This document shows positions 21,804 through 34,790 of a stretch of DNA of 64,000 nt, in pieces. How positions within the stretch are numbered: the first letter of the stretch is position 1; each line of letters starts with the position of its first letter. Source of the DNA: Chrysemys picta bellii (lineage: Eukaryota; Chordata; Testudines; Emydidae); the NCBI RefSeq assembly GCF_011386835.1, contig NC_088800.1:56511439-56575438 (forward strand), given 5' to 3'. The translations under genes and the position numbers were made by a program. The notes beneath the pieces were generated by a model. It searched no databases. It was given only the letters and a program-made list of their open reading frames with translations, and had not been told where the DNA came from.

Positions 21804-21964
21804 GGGAGACTCAGCAACATTTTTCTTGATCAGTGTTTGATTTCAAAACACAGGAATTGCTAGACTGCAGCAGACCCAGATCCATCTAGTCAGGGTCGTG
21901 TCTGACAGAGGAAGAAAGGGTGGAAGAGCCCTACGATAGGCAGATGTGGGATAATCTGCCCTCC

Positions 21965-22190
21965 ACTTTCACAGATTCCAAGGGCAGAAGCGACCCTAGG
22001 GCAGATCCTTTAGAAAAACATCCAGAGATTTAAAAATTGTCAGCGATGGAGAATCCCCCATGACCCTTGGTAAGTTGTTCCAATGGTTAATTACTCTCAC
22101 CATTAAAAATTTACACTTTATTTCCAGTCTGCATTTGTCACTGGTCACCTGTCCATAGTGTGATTGTGTGGTCTGTAGCACACACTGACT
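21965..22190 (-). mobile_element. CR1-type LINE fragment
   Basis: The minus-strand frame 22181-21996 carries the ORF2 end (VRVINHWNNLPRVMGDSPSL), the same block as in the 7.2 kb copy. It lies just past the globin Y polyadenylation signal. Confidence 0.8.
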
Positions 22191-22222
22191 AACACCCCAT
22201 CTTGTGCTTTACCTGCTTCCCA

Positions 22223-22569
22223 CAGCGATTCTCAAACTGTGGGTCAGGACTCCAAAGTGGGTCACAACTCCATTTTAATGTGGTCATCAGGGCTGGTGTT
22301 AGACTTGCTGGGGCCCGAAGCCCACTGTGCAGGGTGACAGGGCTCAGGCTTCAGCTCCAGCCCTGTGTGGTATGGCTCAGGTTATGGGCTGAAGCCCTTG
22401 GCCTTTGGCTTTGGCTCCTCCGCCTGCGGTCGTGGGGCTCAGGCTGTGGCCCGCCCCCTGGGGCGGTGGGGCTCAGGCGGGTTCAGGCTTTGGTCCCCCC
22501 GCCTGTGGTCGTGTAGTAATTTTTGTTGTCAAAAGGGGGTTGCCGTGCAATGAAGTTTGAGAACCACTG
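22223..22569. mobile_element. hAT-type MITE with GC-rich interior
   Basis: The left end CAGCGATTCTCAAACTG and right end AGTTTGAGAACCACTG are inverted repeats. The interior has repeated GGGGCTCAGGC and CCGCCTG(C/T)GGTCGTG motifs. No clear 8-bp duplication remains. Confidence 0.7.
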
Positions 22570-23855
22570 CCAGTTAGGACACTGATCAGTTAGTGTTCAA
22601 GATCATTTTCTAACAGCTATCAGTAACTTGAAAATGGGTAGTGCCATTTTTTTATGTAGACTGCCACATCCTTTCCCCTTTTGCGCACTGATCCTTCCAA
22701 AATAGGTTCTAACCATTGATTTTAACATTCCAATCACGGGAATCATCCCACCAAGTATCAGAAATATCAACTAGGCCAAATTTATGCTAATAAATTAGCA
22801 ATTCCAATTCCTCTCATTTGTTAACTAGGCTCCTAACATTGGTGTATAGTCAATTCAATAATTTCTTCTCTTCCTGTCCTTTGGGTCCTTGATTAGTTTT
22901 GTTCTCAACATCTCCATTTTGTGTGGAGTGCTCATATCTTCCCTCCTTTTACCCTCCCCTTTTGTTTCAGAGAACCATGGTCTGATGACACATCCCAACC
23001 TCTGAGCCTCCATCTGACAGCTTGGATGCTCAGTGGTTAACTCCACAGGAAACAGTGTGTTCCCTAGAGGTTCAAAACATTTTTTATTTTTTTTTGAGTA
23101 GCAGGAAGCCATCCACCAGCTATGCTTACCTCATGAAGTGGAGAATATTCTCTGTGTGGTACCAGTAGAGGGGTACTCCTTCTTTGCAGGCTTCTATACA
23201 GCTTATTCTGGGTCATCTGCTCCACAGAACGGGGACAGGGCTCTCCCTCCATTCCCTGAGAGTTCACTTGGCAGCTAGTTCCACATTCTATCCTCCTGTA
23301 GAGGGAAGATCTGTTTTTTTTTCATCCAATTACTACTGGATTTTTTAAAGGGTTACAAAGACTTCCCATCTCTAAGAGAGCCCCTGGTTTCATGGAGTCT
23401 AAATTTGGGTTTCAGCTCTAACAGGCCTGTCTAGGGGTACTGCCCTCCAGCATGCCCCTTTGTGGCCCTACATGTGCTCTCTGTCTCAGTTTCCTTCTCC
23501 CCAAGGTGTTCTATCTCTCCCAGGGTTCATGTGGTTGAGCCCTCCAGCTGGGTCACTGAGATCAATCCTTTTTCAGGGTAACAAGTCCAAACAATGGTTC
23601 CAAAGGTTATTCTGGCCTTCAGGGCTCCTCTGAAGCCTGTCCTCTGGGCCCTCTTCCCAGTACCTTTCAGACTCTCTTTCTCTCCTTAAACCAGAGTCCC
23701 CAGCTCTCGTCCTTGGAGCTAGGTTGTGAGTTAGCCAGGTGCAGGGCCTCAGCCAGCTTCTTCTCAGCTGGCCCCTTCTGCCCAATTAGTCCTCAGCCTC
23801 CGAAAGTTCAGCAGGCAGCATTGTCCTGCTGGTGCCTGCCCTGCTATGAAAGGTG
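22570..23855. other. Noncoding, nothing firm recognised
   Basis: No exon or RNA gene was recognised. The sequence at about 23400-23800 looks like an interspersed repeat in style (C/T-rich, evenly noncoding), but I cannot name a family. Confidence 0.4.
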
Positions 23856-23962
23856 GGGTTGCCAGCTTTGGTAGGATGTATTCGTGGCTGTTTCATCATA
23901 TAACATAATCTTTAATTAAAGATAAATCTTTAATTCCTGAAGACTCCAAGGTTGGCAACCCT
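23856..23962. mobile_element. Short MITE with GGGTTGCCA ends
   Basis: GGGTTGCCAGCTTTGG at the left is the approximate inverse of CCAAGGTTGGCAACCCT at the right. The 8-mers GAAAGGTG (23848-23855) and AAAAGGTG (23963-23970) form a 7/8 duplication. Confidence 0.65.
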
Positions 23963-24545
23963 AAAAGGTGTTGGGGGGTGGAGCTTCCTCTATCACTGTC
24001 TCCTAAATCCTTGCATATATATTGGACCTTTCAAAATCTTAAGGGTCACACCACGCGGTGGGAGTGGGTGACCTCTGGGCTCCACTACTCTTAATGGACT
24101 GTTCTTCCAGCCCTGCCACAGCCCACAGGCTCTGATAGTCACATGGGGCTTCTCCCGGTTCATGCATTGTCAATGGCAATAAAGATACTGCTTTCCGTTC
24201 CAGCTGTGCACCCTGCTCTCTTCATGTACCCAGGTGTCACTGCATGATCAATTTGGCCCTGGAGTGGGAACTCATCTAATGGCACTGACTGTGCTGAATG
24301 AGTCGGAATAGACCCCAGGTCCCTCTCCCAGAGCTGGGCTGGCTCTGCAGGGGCAGTAGGAATGAGACAGAGCTGTCACTAACATACACAGATATGGCTG
24401 GGAGTAGGGCCCTGTTGCAGGTTAGCCAGTCCCTATGGGTAGATCAGGCCAGCGCCTGTGTGTCAGAGCAGGTGGGCCCAACTGAGCCAATTAAAGGGGG
24501 CAGGGCTGAGAGTAAGAACAGTTTTGAACTTCCCAGCAAGTCACA

Positions 24546-24930
24546 TTCAGACATGCCAAACCAGCAAAACAAACAAACAAACAAAAAACGCAGAAATTGG
24601 ACTTAGTTTTGGTTTAACTGGCTTGTGAGTTGCTTGTTGGCTAGTTTTTGGCTTGTAGCTTGTTGCTTCTTTTTTTTTTTTTTTTTTTTTTGATTGGCTC
24701 CTGGCAAAGCAGGGGCAAGGGAGGGGAAGCAGGGGCAACGGGGGTAAGGAGTCGGGGTGCACAGCAGGCCCACCACAGTCCCAAACTGCAGGCTGGGGGG
24801 ATCTAGTCACATAGGGTGTTGGGATTCTTAGGGACTGGCTTGTTTTGGCCTTGTTTTGAAATGGGATTAGCTTGGTTTTTGGCTTATTGTGAAAGTCGGC
24901 ATGTTTATTTACCACGTGAAAATTGGCAAC
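24546..24930. repeat. Interspersed repeat with (AAAC)n and long poly-T
   Basis: It begins near an AAAC run (about 24566-24586), contains a T tract of about 22 bp (24669-24691) and ends near GTGAAAATTGGCAACTGG. The start ACATGCCAAACCAGC and the end partly mirror each other, suggesting a transposon relic. Confidence 0.4.
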
Positions 24931-25690
24931 TGGTCAGATTGGATCAGAAATTCCTGAGACAAGGCCACAAAGTCACTCTATAGGGCAGAGCCGCACTTCA
25001 GAATGGATTGTGTCACCCATTAGTGTGACTCCTAGAACCACGAGAACTGGACAGCTTTGTAATGTGCCAGATACTCTATTGCTGGGTAGTAACTGCACGG
25101 GTTCTGGGTTAGTTATTAACTGCATGTTATTAACTGCACAGGAGGTGGGATTTTCTGGTTAGGTGTTTGATGCTCACATAATTTCCTTCTTGCTGGAGCT
25201 GGCCTCACTCCAGTTCAAAGCAAAGCTGGTGGCAAAGCCCCCTCAATTCTGGAATGGAGTTCAGAACCTGGGCAGGATCCAGATCCAGCTATTATGGTTG
25301 CTCCCTCTTTCTGTAATGGGCTGAAACCAAGCCCTGTGTCAGACAGCACTAACCTCCTGGAGGTTCAGACCCAGATCTGTGTCGCAGGCTCATCTCTCGC
25401 TTTGGCTGGTTGGGTTGGTACAGTATCTGTTTGGAGTCAGTTGGCACTGCTAGCGGTAGTGGTATGAGTACAAAGCAGGTTGACAGCGCCATCTGGAGGC
25501 AGCAGAGGTTTATGGCCACACTGTCATTTTGTGCATCTGTTCTGAGCTCAGCCATACTGATCTTGTCACTCCTGCCAGGGTCGCAGTGCAGTGCCCACCG
25601 AAGGAAGGCTTCAGCCCTGTCCCCAAGCTCAGCATGCACACAGCTCTCATCCAGGGCAGGCTGTGTTGATATAGGTAGGGTCTGACCCAA
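24931..25690. other. Noncoding, nothing recognised
   Basis: No homology was recognised in either strand here. Confidence 0.35.
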
Positions 25691-26005
25691 CAATGGGTAA
25701 GATGTTAATAAATAATAATACCACCAGCTTTTCATCAGCAGACCTCAAAGTGCATTACACAAGAGCTCAGTATTATCCCTGTTTTACAGATGGGGAAACC
25801 ATTAACCATTGAAACAACTTACCAAAGGGGGTGGCGGATTCTCCATCTCTGGCCATTTTTAAATCGAGATTGGATGTTTTTCTAAAAGAATCATTTATTA
25901 ATATTTTCTAGGAATGATTTTGGGCCAGTTCTCCGGCCTGTGTTATGCAGGAGGTGAGTCTAGATGTTCACAATGGTCCCTTCTGGCCTGGAATCTCTGA
26001 ATTAC
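25690..26005 (+). repeat. MIR-like SINE piece followed by CR1 tail
   Basis: 25690-25800 has TATTATCCCTGTTTTACAGA and GATGGGGAAACC, the MIR-like core. 25795-26005 has the CR1 ORF2 end read as CCATTTTTAAATCGAGATTG and a 3' tail with AGGAGGTGAGTCTAGATG and CCCTTCTGGCCTGGAATCTC. Confidence 0.6.
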
Positions 26006-26289
26006 ACAATGGCAAAAGGAGAGAGATAGAGAAGAGGAGAAATAAAGTTGGGGGAGGAAAATAACGTACAAGGGATGGGGTAACAGCAGGAACCCACATC
26101 TCACGTTCCAGGTGGTGTTCAGGATCTAGCTGAAGCAGAGGAAGGGATGGTGTCATTTGGTTCCCTTTCTGGCCTGGTCTGGTCAGGATATCTGTCAGGA
26201 GCAGGACAGTGAAGGCCCAATGCTGTCATCACAGACTCCCAGGAGACAGTGGGGGTGGCTGCCTCCTTCCAGTCCATGCATCCCACCTC

Positions 26290-27345
26290 TCCCACTAACT
26301 GATCCCCAGAAAAAATGGGTGGCAACCTCACAGTGTCACCAACCTCACGAGAGCAAAATTCATGAGTCAGACCCCCAAAAATCATGAGATTAACTCAAAA
26401 AGATCCAATTGCCTTTCAGAGTCGGGGCCGGTGTGCGTGTGATGTGAAAATTGTCAACTTGTAATGCACACAAAAATGCACAGCTCTCTGGCTGCTCAGC
26501 TCAGGACTCCACGTACCCTCCCCTCACCCCAAGACAGGGGAACTGCCAGTCATTGCCTAGCACTCTCCTGACCCAGCAGCAGCATTTCCTTGCCTCCGGC
26601 TGCTCTGGGATCCTCCCGCTGCCCTACAGCCACACGTGAAGGCAGGGTCCAGGACAGAGCAGGGCTGCATCCTTAGCCCCAAGGCTCTTGCAGAGCTCTG
26701 CCCCTATGCCCAGCCCTGCAACTCGCAGAATTGGGACTTGGGAGCACTCCTCCTGCCAGCTCCAAAATCCGCTGACTCACCACCAGTTCACAAGAGCTGG
26801 CAACACTACAATACACCTTCTCCTGGCTGCTCAGAGAGGCCTCCCCTTCCCCACCCCCAGACTAGGGGAGCTGCCAACCCCTTCCAACACCATCACTGTC
26901 CTCTGCCTTCCTCTTTCCCTCCTGCCCCACACCCCTGAACCCCGTCAGCCTCCCCCACCCAATCTCCCTGAACTCCCTCGGCTTCCCATCCCCCTGCCCT
27001 CTCAGCCTCCCTCCTGCCCCCACCCCCTGCACCACCTCAGCCTCTCTCCTGCACCCATCCCCTGCAACCCCTCAGCTTGTCCCTGCCCCCTCAACCTCCC
27101 TTCTGCCCCCACCCCCTGCACCATCTCAGCCTCCATCCTGCCCCTCATCCGCCTGTTACCCCACAGCCTGTAGGGAAATGGTGGCATCTTGCTGGCTTCA
27201 GCCCCAGTGACAGTAATGGGAGATGATGGACATTTTGAAATTCATGAATTGGTGCCTTTTGTCATCTTTTCATGAGTCAGGTAAAAAAAAAAAACCCAAA
27301 ATCACTAGAGTAACAATAAAATCATGAGAATTGGCCTTACTGATC
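26290..27345. mobile_element. Probable nonautonomous DNA element with C-rich internal repeats
   Basis: Left-side motifs (AAATTCATGAGTCAG, AAAAATCATGAGATTA) are mirrored at the right (TTTCATGAGTCAGG, AAAATCATGAGAATTGG). Between them is a C-rich tandem region (about 26930-27170) with CCACCCCCTGCACC(A)CTCAGCCT-type units. No clear duplication was found. It resembles the other repeat-bearing elements in the window. Confidence 0.5.
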
Positions 27346-28984
27346 TCATCCCACTAACATTCACCAATCAAAACATATTCTGGAGATTTCAGCTCTAAAC
27401 ATTTCCTCCCATTTCTAGAATAATTCAGTTCATTGTCATGCCAACCCATGATTCTACCAGGGGCCCGGCAGACTCCTTAGCACAGCTCCTTTTATTTAAA
27501 CACTCCAGTTTGTATCAGACTATTTGTCTCCCAGCTTTTGCTGACTTTCATAAACCATTTATGGAGCAGGCGGAGTGAGACGTCTGTTATCTAGGACAAC
27601 TCGGAGCCCAGGCTTCCACTCAGCATTTCCGCTCTAAACCAAATCAACTTAGAAGTTGGTTCATAAATCACACTTATTTTATTTTAAAGTAGAAAAGAAA
27701 AAACACGTTCTTAATTATTTGTTAAGGTTTGTACCTTCTGTCTCCTGAAACTGGGATTTACAAATTGACAAACTGACTTACAGTTAGTTCTTTCAGACGT
27801 TTATAAAGCTAAGACCAGCCTCAAACTGCTGTTTATATGCTTTTAAGATGTTTACAATGATATAAGCTCTTATTATGTCATTGGCTGGACATCCAGAATG
27901 GAAAAAGGACCCTTCTTTGTCTTTTTGCTGCTTGCATTTTTAAAGCTGCACATTTATACAGCCCATGAAAATTCCATGCACAAGTGGTTAAACTTACTTC
28001 CTTAGAGAAACATTTAGCGCTTCTGGCTTTTTTACCCAAGTGTATTAACCAAAGCAGTGAGCTGATGGTTTTTTGAACCAGAACCACTTTTGCATTCAAA
28101 AGCTATTTGCAACTCCTAAAGGTGATTAAAAAAAATGCTGATGTATTTAATCCAGGGCAGACTCTGCCCACCTGTTTGACCACTAGCAATTGTGAGAACA
28201 ATGTGGCATGGTGATTTAGCCAATCATGGGGATCTAACTTGCAACACTAGCCCCATGCTCTCTCACATCCACAGACCAACAACACTGGAGCACATAAAAA
28301 AACAACACAATCAAAATCACACAAAAAAATGTTTGCTGCGGCAACAGTCCTCAGTTCATGTGGTTTGACACTCAATTCTCAAACCATGCAGCAGCAGCCC
28401 AAAATCCCACTGGCACTGTGCTAATAAGGGGGTAACATATTATTTGTTTTTACTCTTTCTGGCCTGAGCACTTAGCCAATATTTGGGGATTTGTAGAGCA
28501 TTGCTGTTAGGAGTAGACCTGTCAAATGTCAGAATTTCCATTCAGTGAGAAATTCCAAAATTCTGAAAAACATTTCATGTTGTGTCAGCACAAACAGCAG
28601 GAGGCAGTTTCTTTGCTCACAATTCCAAATCTCTTTCCAGCCAGTACTCTGCCCAAAAAGCTCTCTCTCTCGACTTTCTCTCAAAGCCACTTTGCCAGTG
28701 CTTCTCTTGTGGTCTCCTTGGCTCGCCTGCATTTTTCTCTGGCTGCTTACTGGCTGCTTCTGACTGACACACACAGCTCCACCAAAACAATGTGTTTGCA
28801 TTCAGTCCCCAGGGAAAGCCCCTAATCCCACATGGTTCGGCTCCTATTCCGCCTTGCCATGCTGGTCTGTGGTTTGGCTTGTGGCTTCTATTGTTTCAGC
28901 TATCATTAAACAAAAAGGCATTTAGCTGCTCCCTTCATTTAGCCTGAATGAAAGGCAGCTATCGTGACTACCAGCTTAAAGGAG
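27346..28984. other. Noncoding, no gene recognised
   Basis: AT-rich sequence; small open frames on both strands at 28529-28825 overlap and show no family resemblance. Confidence 0.4.
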
Positions 28985-29190
28985 GTTTGTGACTGTCCAT
29001 AGATCAAAGAGACAAGGTGGGTGAGGTAACATCTTTTACTGGACCAACTTTGGTTGTTGAGAGAGACAAGCTCGTCTCCTTGTCTCTCGCACCAAACAGA
29101 AGTTGATCCAATGAAAGATAATACCTCACTCACCTTATCTCTCTAATATCCTGGGACCGACATGGCTACAGCAACACTGCATACAAGATC
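28985..29190. mobile_element. PLE terminal repeats, head-to-head remnant
   Basis: A minus-oriented piece (GAGACAAGGTGGGTGAGGTA) is followed directly by a plus-oriented piece (CAGAAGTTGATCCAATGAAA, then TGGGACCGACATGGCTACAG). The result is an imperfect palindrome of PLE 3' sequence without coding region. Confidence 0.7.
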
Positions 29191-29199
29191 ACAGACACA

Positions 29200-31230
29200 C
29201 TCCCTGTTATAACATAACACTGGTTTAGTATAAGTCTGCATTAGCAATTTAGGGCCAGATTTTTAAAAGTATTTACATGGAGAAGGAACTGGGCACCTGG
29301 GCACTTTTAAAAATCTACCTTTAATCTTTAACACTGTCAAATACTTAATTCTTACTGTGTGGGGACGGGGGGTTAAATGCCTTTATATTGACCCATCAAA
29401 GTTATTACTAATCACAGAAACTGCAAACCTCAAAGAAAAGGAAAAAGGAAACACAGCTTTGGTAAAAGATGAAAAAACATGAATAATGGTCAGAGACCCG
29501 GGGGTTGGCTGGGCTCAGCCACCACCTGTCTCCCTTTGCAATGATGCCAGCAGCACGCTGCGCTCGCTCAGTAACAGAGTCTGACCATGTCCAGCAGAAG
29601 CTGCTGAGTCAGTGTCTTTGCCAGTGGGCTGCCTCTCTCCTTGCTGATGGGAGAGCAGGTTATCTAAATGGGCAAAGAGGCAGATCACCCACCCCCTTGC
29701 CTGTGTCTCCGCAGCACACCCTGGGACATGGGCTTTCACAGGCAAAGGGAGCCCCTTGGTAAACTATTGGCAGCACATCCCTGGAGAGAGACAGCTCAGG
29801 GACCCTAAACCTCCCCCACAGTGGCAGCTGTCTTCCCCCCCAATCCTCTATGTTGATCTTGCCCCTCACAGACCTGATCTGAGCAGAGGAGAAGCTGGGT
29901 GGTGCCCCGTGGTGTCGGGGTCAATTTGGAGTCTTGCTGCAGCTCCCAGCCTGGCCTTTATATCATTTGGCCCTGGCTCCTGCAGAGCTCATGTGGCTGT
30001 CAGCCATGGCCTGGAGGTGCAGTGGAAAGCCTGGGGCATGGGTACAGGGGCACATTTCAAAACCCCCCATCCCTCTGACACACAGGAGTGGCTCTGCTCT
30101 GCTGTGCCCAAGGCACCCAGGGCATAGGTGGGATCTCATATTGGACAATCAGCAATAATATATTACAATGAATGGACACATGATAATAATGCAGCGACCT
30201 AACCTGCCCCCTATACACACTGCCCCTTACAAATACGGATACATACCTCCCTATAAACACACTGCCTGCACCACTCACACATAGTCTCTCCCCTGCTATA
30301 CACACATGCGCCTTCCCTCCAAGCACAGACACACGCCCGCCTGCACACGCACATGCTTAGCTCCATGGATGCTCTTAGGTTTAATGGGAAGTTATTGGTA
30401 TGACAAGCTGTTCATACAAGTGTTGGCAGAGTGTGGCCAGAGACAGAGGCCTCAGATGCCTGGCAGAGGGGATTCAACCCATCCTGGACAGGGTCACACA
30501 CAATGTCTGGGGTTTGATCCCCTGGGTCCCTCTGTCGTTCCTCTCCGCTGCTGCCCTGGGGGCAGGTCACTCACTCTGGAGAAGGATGCTGTCTCTGCGA
30601 TCTCGCGCTGTATCTCACATTCAGGTAGTGGTTTCCTCATTACTCAGTGATGAAATGTTGTCCATGATCCCTGACACTCTGAGGGAATCCCTCATGTCCT
30701 CGCCTCCCCACACACATACGCTGCTCCTGTCTACACACACTCCCTTCTCCACCAGGCTCACACATACTTCCCCACAAAGCCCAGGATGTGCTGTGATGGG
30801 GGATACCAGGATGGGGTAGGATGTCAGAGGTGGATCTTTCTTGCTTTACTCTGCCTGAGTGCCATGGCGAGCCTCCTCCCCTGAGCTCAAGGCCCCGTTT
30901 TCCTGATAAAGCATCGCTTTATTACAGACTCGATTTGAGGGACAGTGTGAAGCAGGATTGGACGAGCCTGAGGGAATCGAGGGGTGTCTCTCACTCTGGC
31001 ATTACAGTTCCAGGATCTTGTCTGCCTCCCTATGAAATCTGTTCATAGGGCTGCTGCTGTCCCTGCTCTGTGCTGGGTGCTGTGCTGGGGGGAGGGGGCG
31101 GGACTGTCAGCTGCAGCTCTGCCTCTGTGGAGCCAAGCCAGGATTTCACACTTGCTGTTCCCTGGGGTCCTGGCAGACTCCCCGAAGCCTCTGCAACCAG
31201 TGTGTCCAGTGCAAGTGCCAACACTGGGCT
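29200..31230. other. Noncoding with CA/C-rich satellite-like patches
   Basis: Apart from the enhancer-like cluster at 29.6-29.7 kb, two patches (30190-30355 and 30700-30780) have CACACTGCCCC-style units like those of the large array at 38.8-40.9 kb. No exon was recognised. Confidence 0.5.
29602..29696. promoter_or_regulatory. Candidate erythroid enhancer core (NF-E2, GATA, CACCC)
   Basis: Within 95 bp lie TGCTGAGTCA (29602-29611, NF-E2/MARE), AGATAA on the minus strand (29660-29665, GATA) and CACCCACCCCC (from 29686, KLF/SP). This combination characterises alpha-globin distal enhancers in other vertebrates. The site is about 6.2 kb past the alpha-A stop codon. Function is inferred from motifs alone. 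Confidence 0.35.
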
Positions 31231-31240
31231 AATCCTGCTC

Positions 31241-31363
31241 TAGGGTGACCAGATGTCCCGATTTTATAGGGACAATCCCGATTTTTGGGTCTTTTTCTTA
31301 TATAGGCTCCTATTACCCCCCCACCCTGTCCCAATTTTTCACACTTGCTGTCTGGTAACCTTA
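31241..31363. mobile_element. Short hAT-type MITE, 123 bp
   Basis: The left end TAGGGTGACCAGA and right end TCTGGTAACCTTA are inverted repeats. The exact 8-bp duplication TCCTGCTC is at 31233-31240 and 31364-31371. Confidence 0.85.
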
Positions 31364-31371
31364 TCCTGCTC

Positions 31372-33149
31372 CCATGGCTCGCAATGGGGGATGTGTCCTC
31401 ACTGGGAGCAGGACGCAGCCCAGCTGTCTGCTAAGCACCGGGGGAATCTTTGCAGTGTCACGGTTTGGAGAACGTGCACAATCTTACCACCAGCCACGCC
31501 AACGTCCTCTCGCCTCTCAGGCGCCATCCTGCTGAGCACTCCCTGGAGGTGCTGAGCACCCTCTACTTCCATTTGCCCTAGAGGGCGCTCAGCCCAGAGC
31601 AGGATCAAGTCCCTGGAGACTATCCGTTGCCAAGGGCTCCTGACCAAACCCAGAAGGCTGGGCAGTGAGCTCTTGCTGCTCCTCTATCGGCCCCTTGCAG
31701 CGGGCGAGGCGCTGCACACCCAGAAAACCAGGCACGCCCTGGCTGGCTGCACCGATAACGGGGCTCAGAGCCATGCTGAGTGTTTGCACCTCATTGCCTA
31801 GTGCTGCTGATTCAAATTCAGTTACTGCCTGTTTACCGATCTAGGCCTCACAGTGCTTCTGAATAGAGATTCAGAACCAGCATCTCTCCAGCACAACAGT
31901 GTTAGATGCTGTGACCCAGGAGCACAGAACCCCTGAGAGCAAGCATCCAGCTGGAGATGCTCTGCTGGTGCCTCTTTCCTAGGCATGGTCAGGAACTCAG
32001 CATATCTCCTGGACAACAAAGCCCTCGCCATCCCGTCTGTGACCTTTCATGTTTGTCTGTAGTCTCCCTTAGTTCATGGTTTTCAGTGTCACATTTGGGA
32101 GGGCGGGAGTGGGGGCAAGTGCATGCTGGATATTGCAGGAGAGGGGGCTGGGCTGTTATCAGAAGATGGAAACACTGAAAGTTACACAGTGTAGGCACTG
32201 AAAGCTAGAACGTCATGGCAGCTACATACACAGCACCTAAGCAATGTGCAAGGATGATGCTGGTTTGCCATATGGCTCCTACCCACCTACCTTCAAACCC
32301 CCTGACCCAGAGAATGTCACAACTACACTTAAAACCAAAGTAACTGAAAGGGGGAGATTCCATGGAGCAGCAGCCTATAGTGGTTTCCTTTAATAGAGAA
32401 ATTGAAAGAGGACATGGCTGCTTTTAGCAGATTGGGGACCCTGCTCATGCCCGGATATTTCCCCATTCCATCACAATGCCACATTCAACCTCTTTACAAA
32501 AACTAGAAAGCCTGGCCACCAGGATATTGCTGGACCTACTCCCACAAAAGCTCTCTGCAAACTTTTCCCCTCCCCAGTGGAGGAGCATATAGGTTTAGCT
32601 GAAGATACGGGAGAATAAGGAGCTGGGCTACTTTAAATGTATTTTGCAAAGTTTCTCTCTCTCAAATCTTCCCTCTCTTAAACAGCTGACCACCCTTCCC
32701 CAACACAGAGGGTCCTTCTGTCATTCCTTTGGAAGTCTGGGGTCAGTGAATTATGGGACTTAGAAAAATGGATGTTTCTTCTCCGAGATGAGCTTCTGCA
32801 TCCTCCTGTTCATGAGTCTCATCTCCAGAACTCTGGTTACTTTACAGACAGGAGCCTTCATTTTATTTAGCACATTTTAAACATTCTGGCACTTTGCTTA
32901 GTTACCTTGCAAAACCAGCCGGTGGTTCCGATTTCACACTTACTTTATAGATCAGCCTCCAATCAAAGCCATGCACAAGCTTCGTTTTGCTGTTTGGACT
33001 CTGTAGGGGTTGATACAGTTAATTATTCTTCTGAATATATTATAACTTCTGAGTTTGCTGCTGCCGAGATGTCATGGTCTGCAAACTTTGCCTAAGGACC
33101 CGAGAGTCCACAGGCAGGACACAACCATTATAAGCTCAGCATGAGAAGA
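31372..33149. other. Noncoding, no gene recognised
   Basis: No exon, RNA gene or well-bounded repeat was recognised in this stretch. Confidence 0.4.
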
Positions 33150-33390
33150 AGAAGAAAAAGCAGCTGGTTATACAGCACTTTCCACTTGATGATCTGGAAG
33201 CACATGGAGTGGAAATGTTATTATCCCCATTTTAGAGACAGGGAAAACTGAAGCAAAGGACATTTTCTGTTGGACATTTGCATCTCCTGTTGGGTGCAGT
33301 GGGAGCTGCTGATTTCCTGTTGCTGGATAGCAAGGCCAAGAGAGGTTAATATGTGACTTGCCCTGGGTCACACAGGCAGGACACAGCTCA
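33150..33390. repeat. MIR-like SINE relic
   Basis: It contains TTATTATCCCCATTTTAGAG and, after an interruption of roughly 80 bp, AGAGGTTAATATGTGACTTG plus GGTCACACAGGCAGG, the MIR-like core order. Confidence 0.55.
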
Positions 33391-34560
33391 GGCTTCTTAT
33401 GTGCATGCAGGCAAAGATCCCTGCAGTACATGAATTCTTGGATAGAAAACTAGATGGCTGACACTCAGATTCTCCATGCTCTGCTGGCTTCAGGTTTCTT
33501 ACATAGCCTCCCATTAGGCGCTTCATGCCAGGCACTGAAGTCTTATGCACTGTGCTTACCATCATGAAGTTTGCAGGTGCGGTTCCTTATGAGCTCCTTG
33601 CTCACTGATGCAGTGCTCACAGGGTCTGGAGCTGTTGTAAGATGCTTAAACTTTCTGCAGGCCCATCCTAACCTTTGTAAGTTCTGGGGTCCTTCCGTCC
33701 ATACATACGGGAGGGTTGCCCTGTTCTCTATGACACTGCTGGGGGGCACACCCTGCTGGGCAGTACATGAACTGCTTTCTGGAATAGCAGTTATTCATTA
33801 TGCCCTTTGAACCCTGACCCTCCTTCTCTGGGCTCTCCCGTGCCTCCCTTGGGATGCAGGAGAGACCTGCTGATCCCCTGGGGCCTGTGCACTGCTCTCA
33901 TGCCCACCAGCTATGCTGGAGAGAGATCCCAAGCAGAATCCTCCGGCTCACTGAATAATGGATTTGAAATTGTACCTCTCAATAAAGGAATCTGCTGGAG
34001 CTTCATAAGACAGCTGGCTGGTTCCTGTTCGTGAAGGGGCTCACTGGCTCTGGGCACCAGTGACTGGTCTGAATTCATTACCCCTTCCTGCGTGCCAGAC
34101 ACAGCCCCGGGGAAAGGTGCCCTCTGACATCAGTGGGGCCAGACCAGCAGAGGGCAACATCCCTTTCACCTCCTAAGCATAGACTTCCAAAGGCCAGGCC
34201 TGGGGACAATTCTGAGTTTGCAGCCAGGCACCCTCACTGTCTGTCATGGGGTGGACTCAGGCCATTGCCTTGGTGGGGTGGAGGGGGGCTTGGCAGAAGC
34301 TTTTGCTTTTTGCTGTAGCTTAAACCTTGTTCCTCCCTGTTTCCAGGTGCCCCTCCCCCTTGGCCTGGAGGCTCAGGCTGGGTTTGCCTTAGGTGTGTTT
34401 GACCCCTGCCTCCTGCCTGCAATGGAAGGGCCAGGGGATTGGTGCAGGGAGCTCCTGGGCCATGCAGCTGCCCCACAGCCTTCCCCAGGGGCCTGTTCTC
34501 CCCTCTCAGCCCTCGTTGGCTTCATCTGACCCCAGTGAGTCATAGTGCAGAGGCTCTAGA
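33391..34560. other. Noncoding, no gene recognised
   Basis: Nothing recognisable; the right part becomes GC-rich toward the minisatellite at 34.56 kb. Confidence 0.35.
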
Positions 34561-34790
34561 CAGGGCACATGCTGCGCACCTGCCAGCCCACCCCCGGATG
34601 GGTTGCCTGTCCCCCCACCAGCCTGCCCCTGGGTGGGGTCCCCGTCCCCTGCCAGCCCGCCCCTGGGTGGGGTCCCCATCCCCCACCAGCCTGCCCACTG
34701 GTGGGTTGCCTGTCCCTCCGCCAGCCTGCCCCTGGGTGGAGTCCGCATCCCTCTGCCAGCACACCCCTGGGTGGGGTCCCAAGGGTGCAG
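34560..34790. repeat. GC-rich minisatellite, 34-35 bp units
   Basis: About seven units carry CCAGCC(T/C)GCCCCTGGGTGG followed by GGTCCC or GGTTGCC. Successive CTGGGTGG cores are 34 or 35 bp apart. It lies about 1.1 kb past the alpha-A stop codon. Confidence 0.85.
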
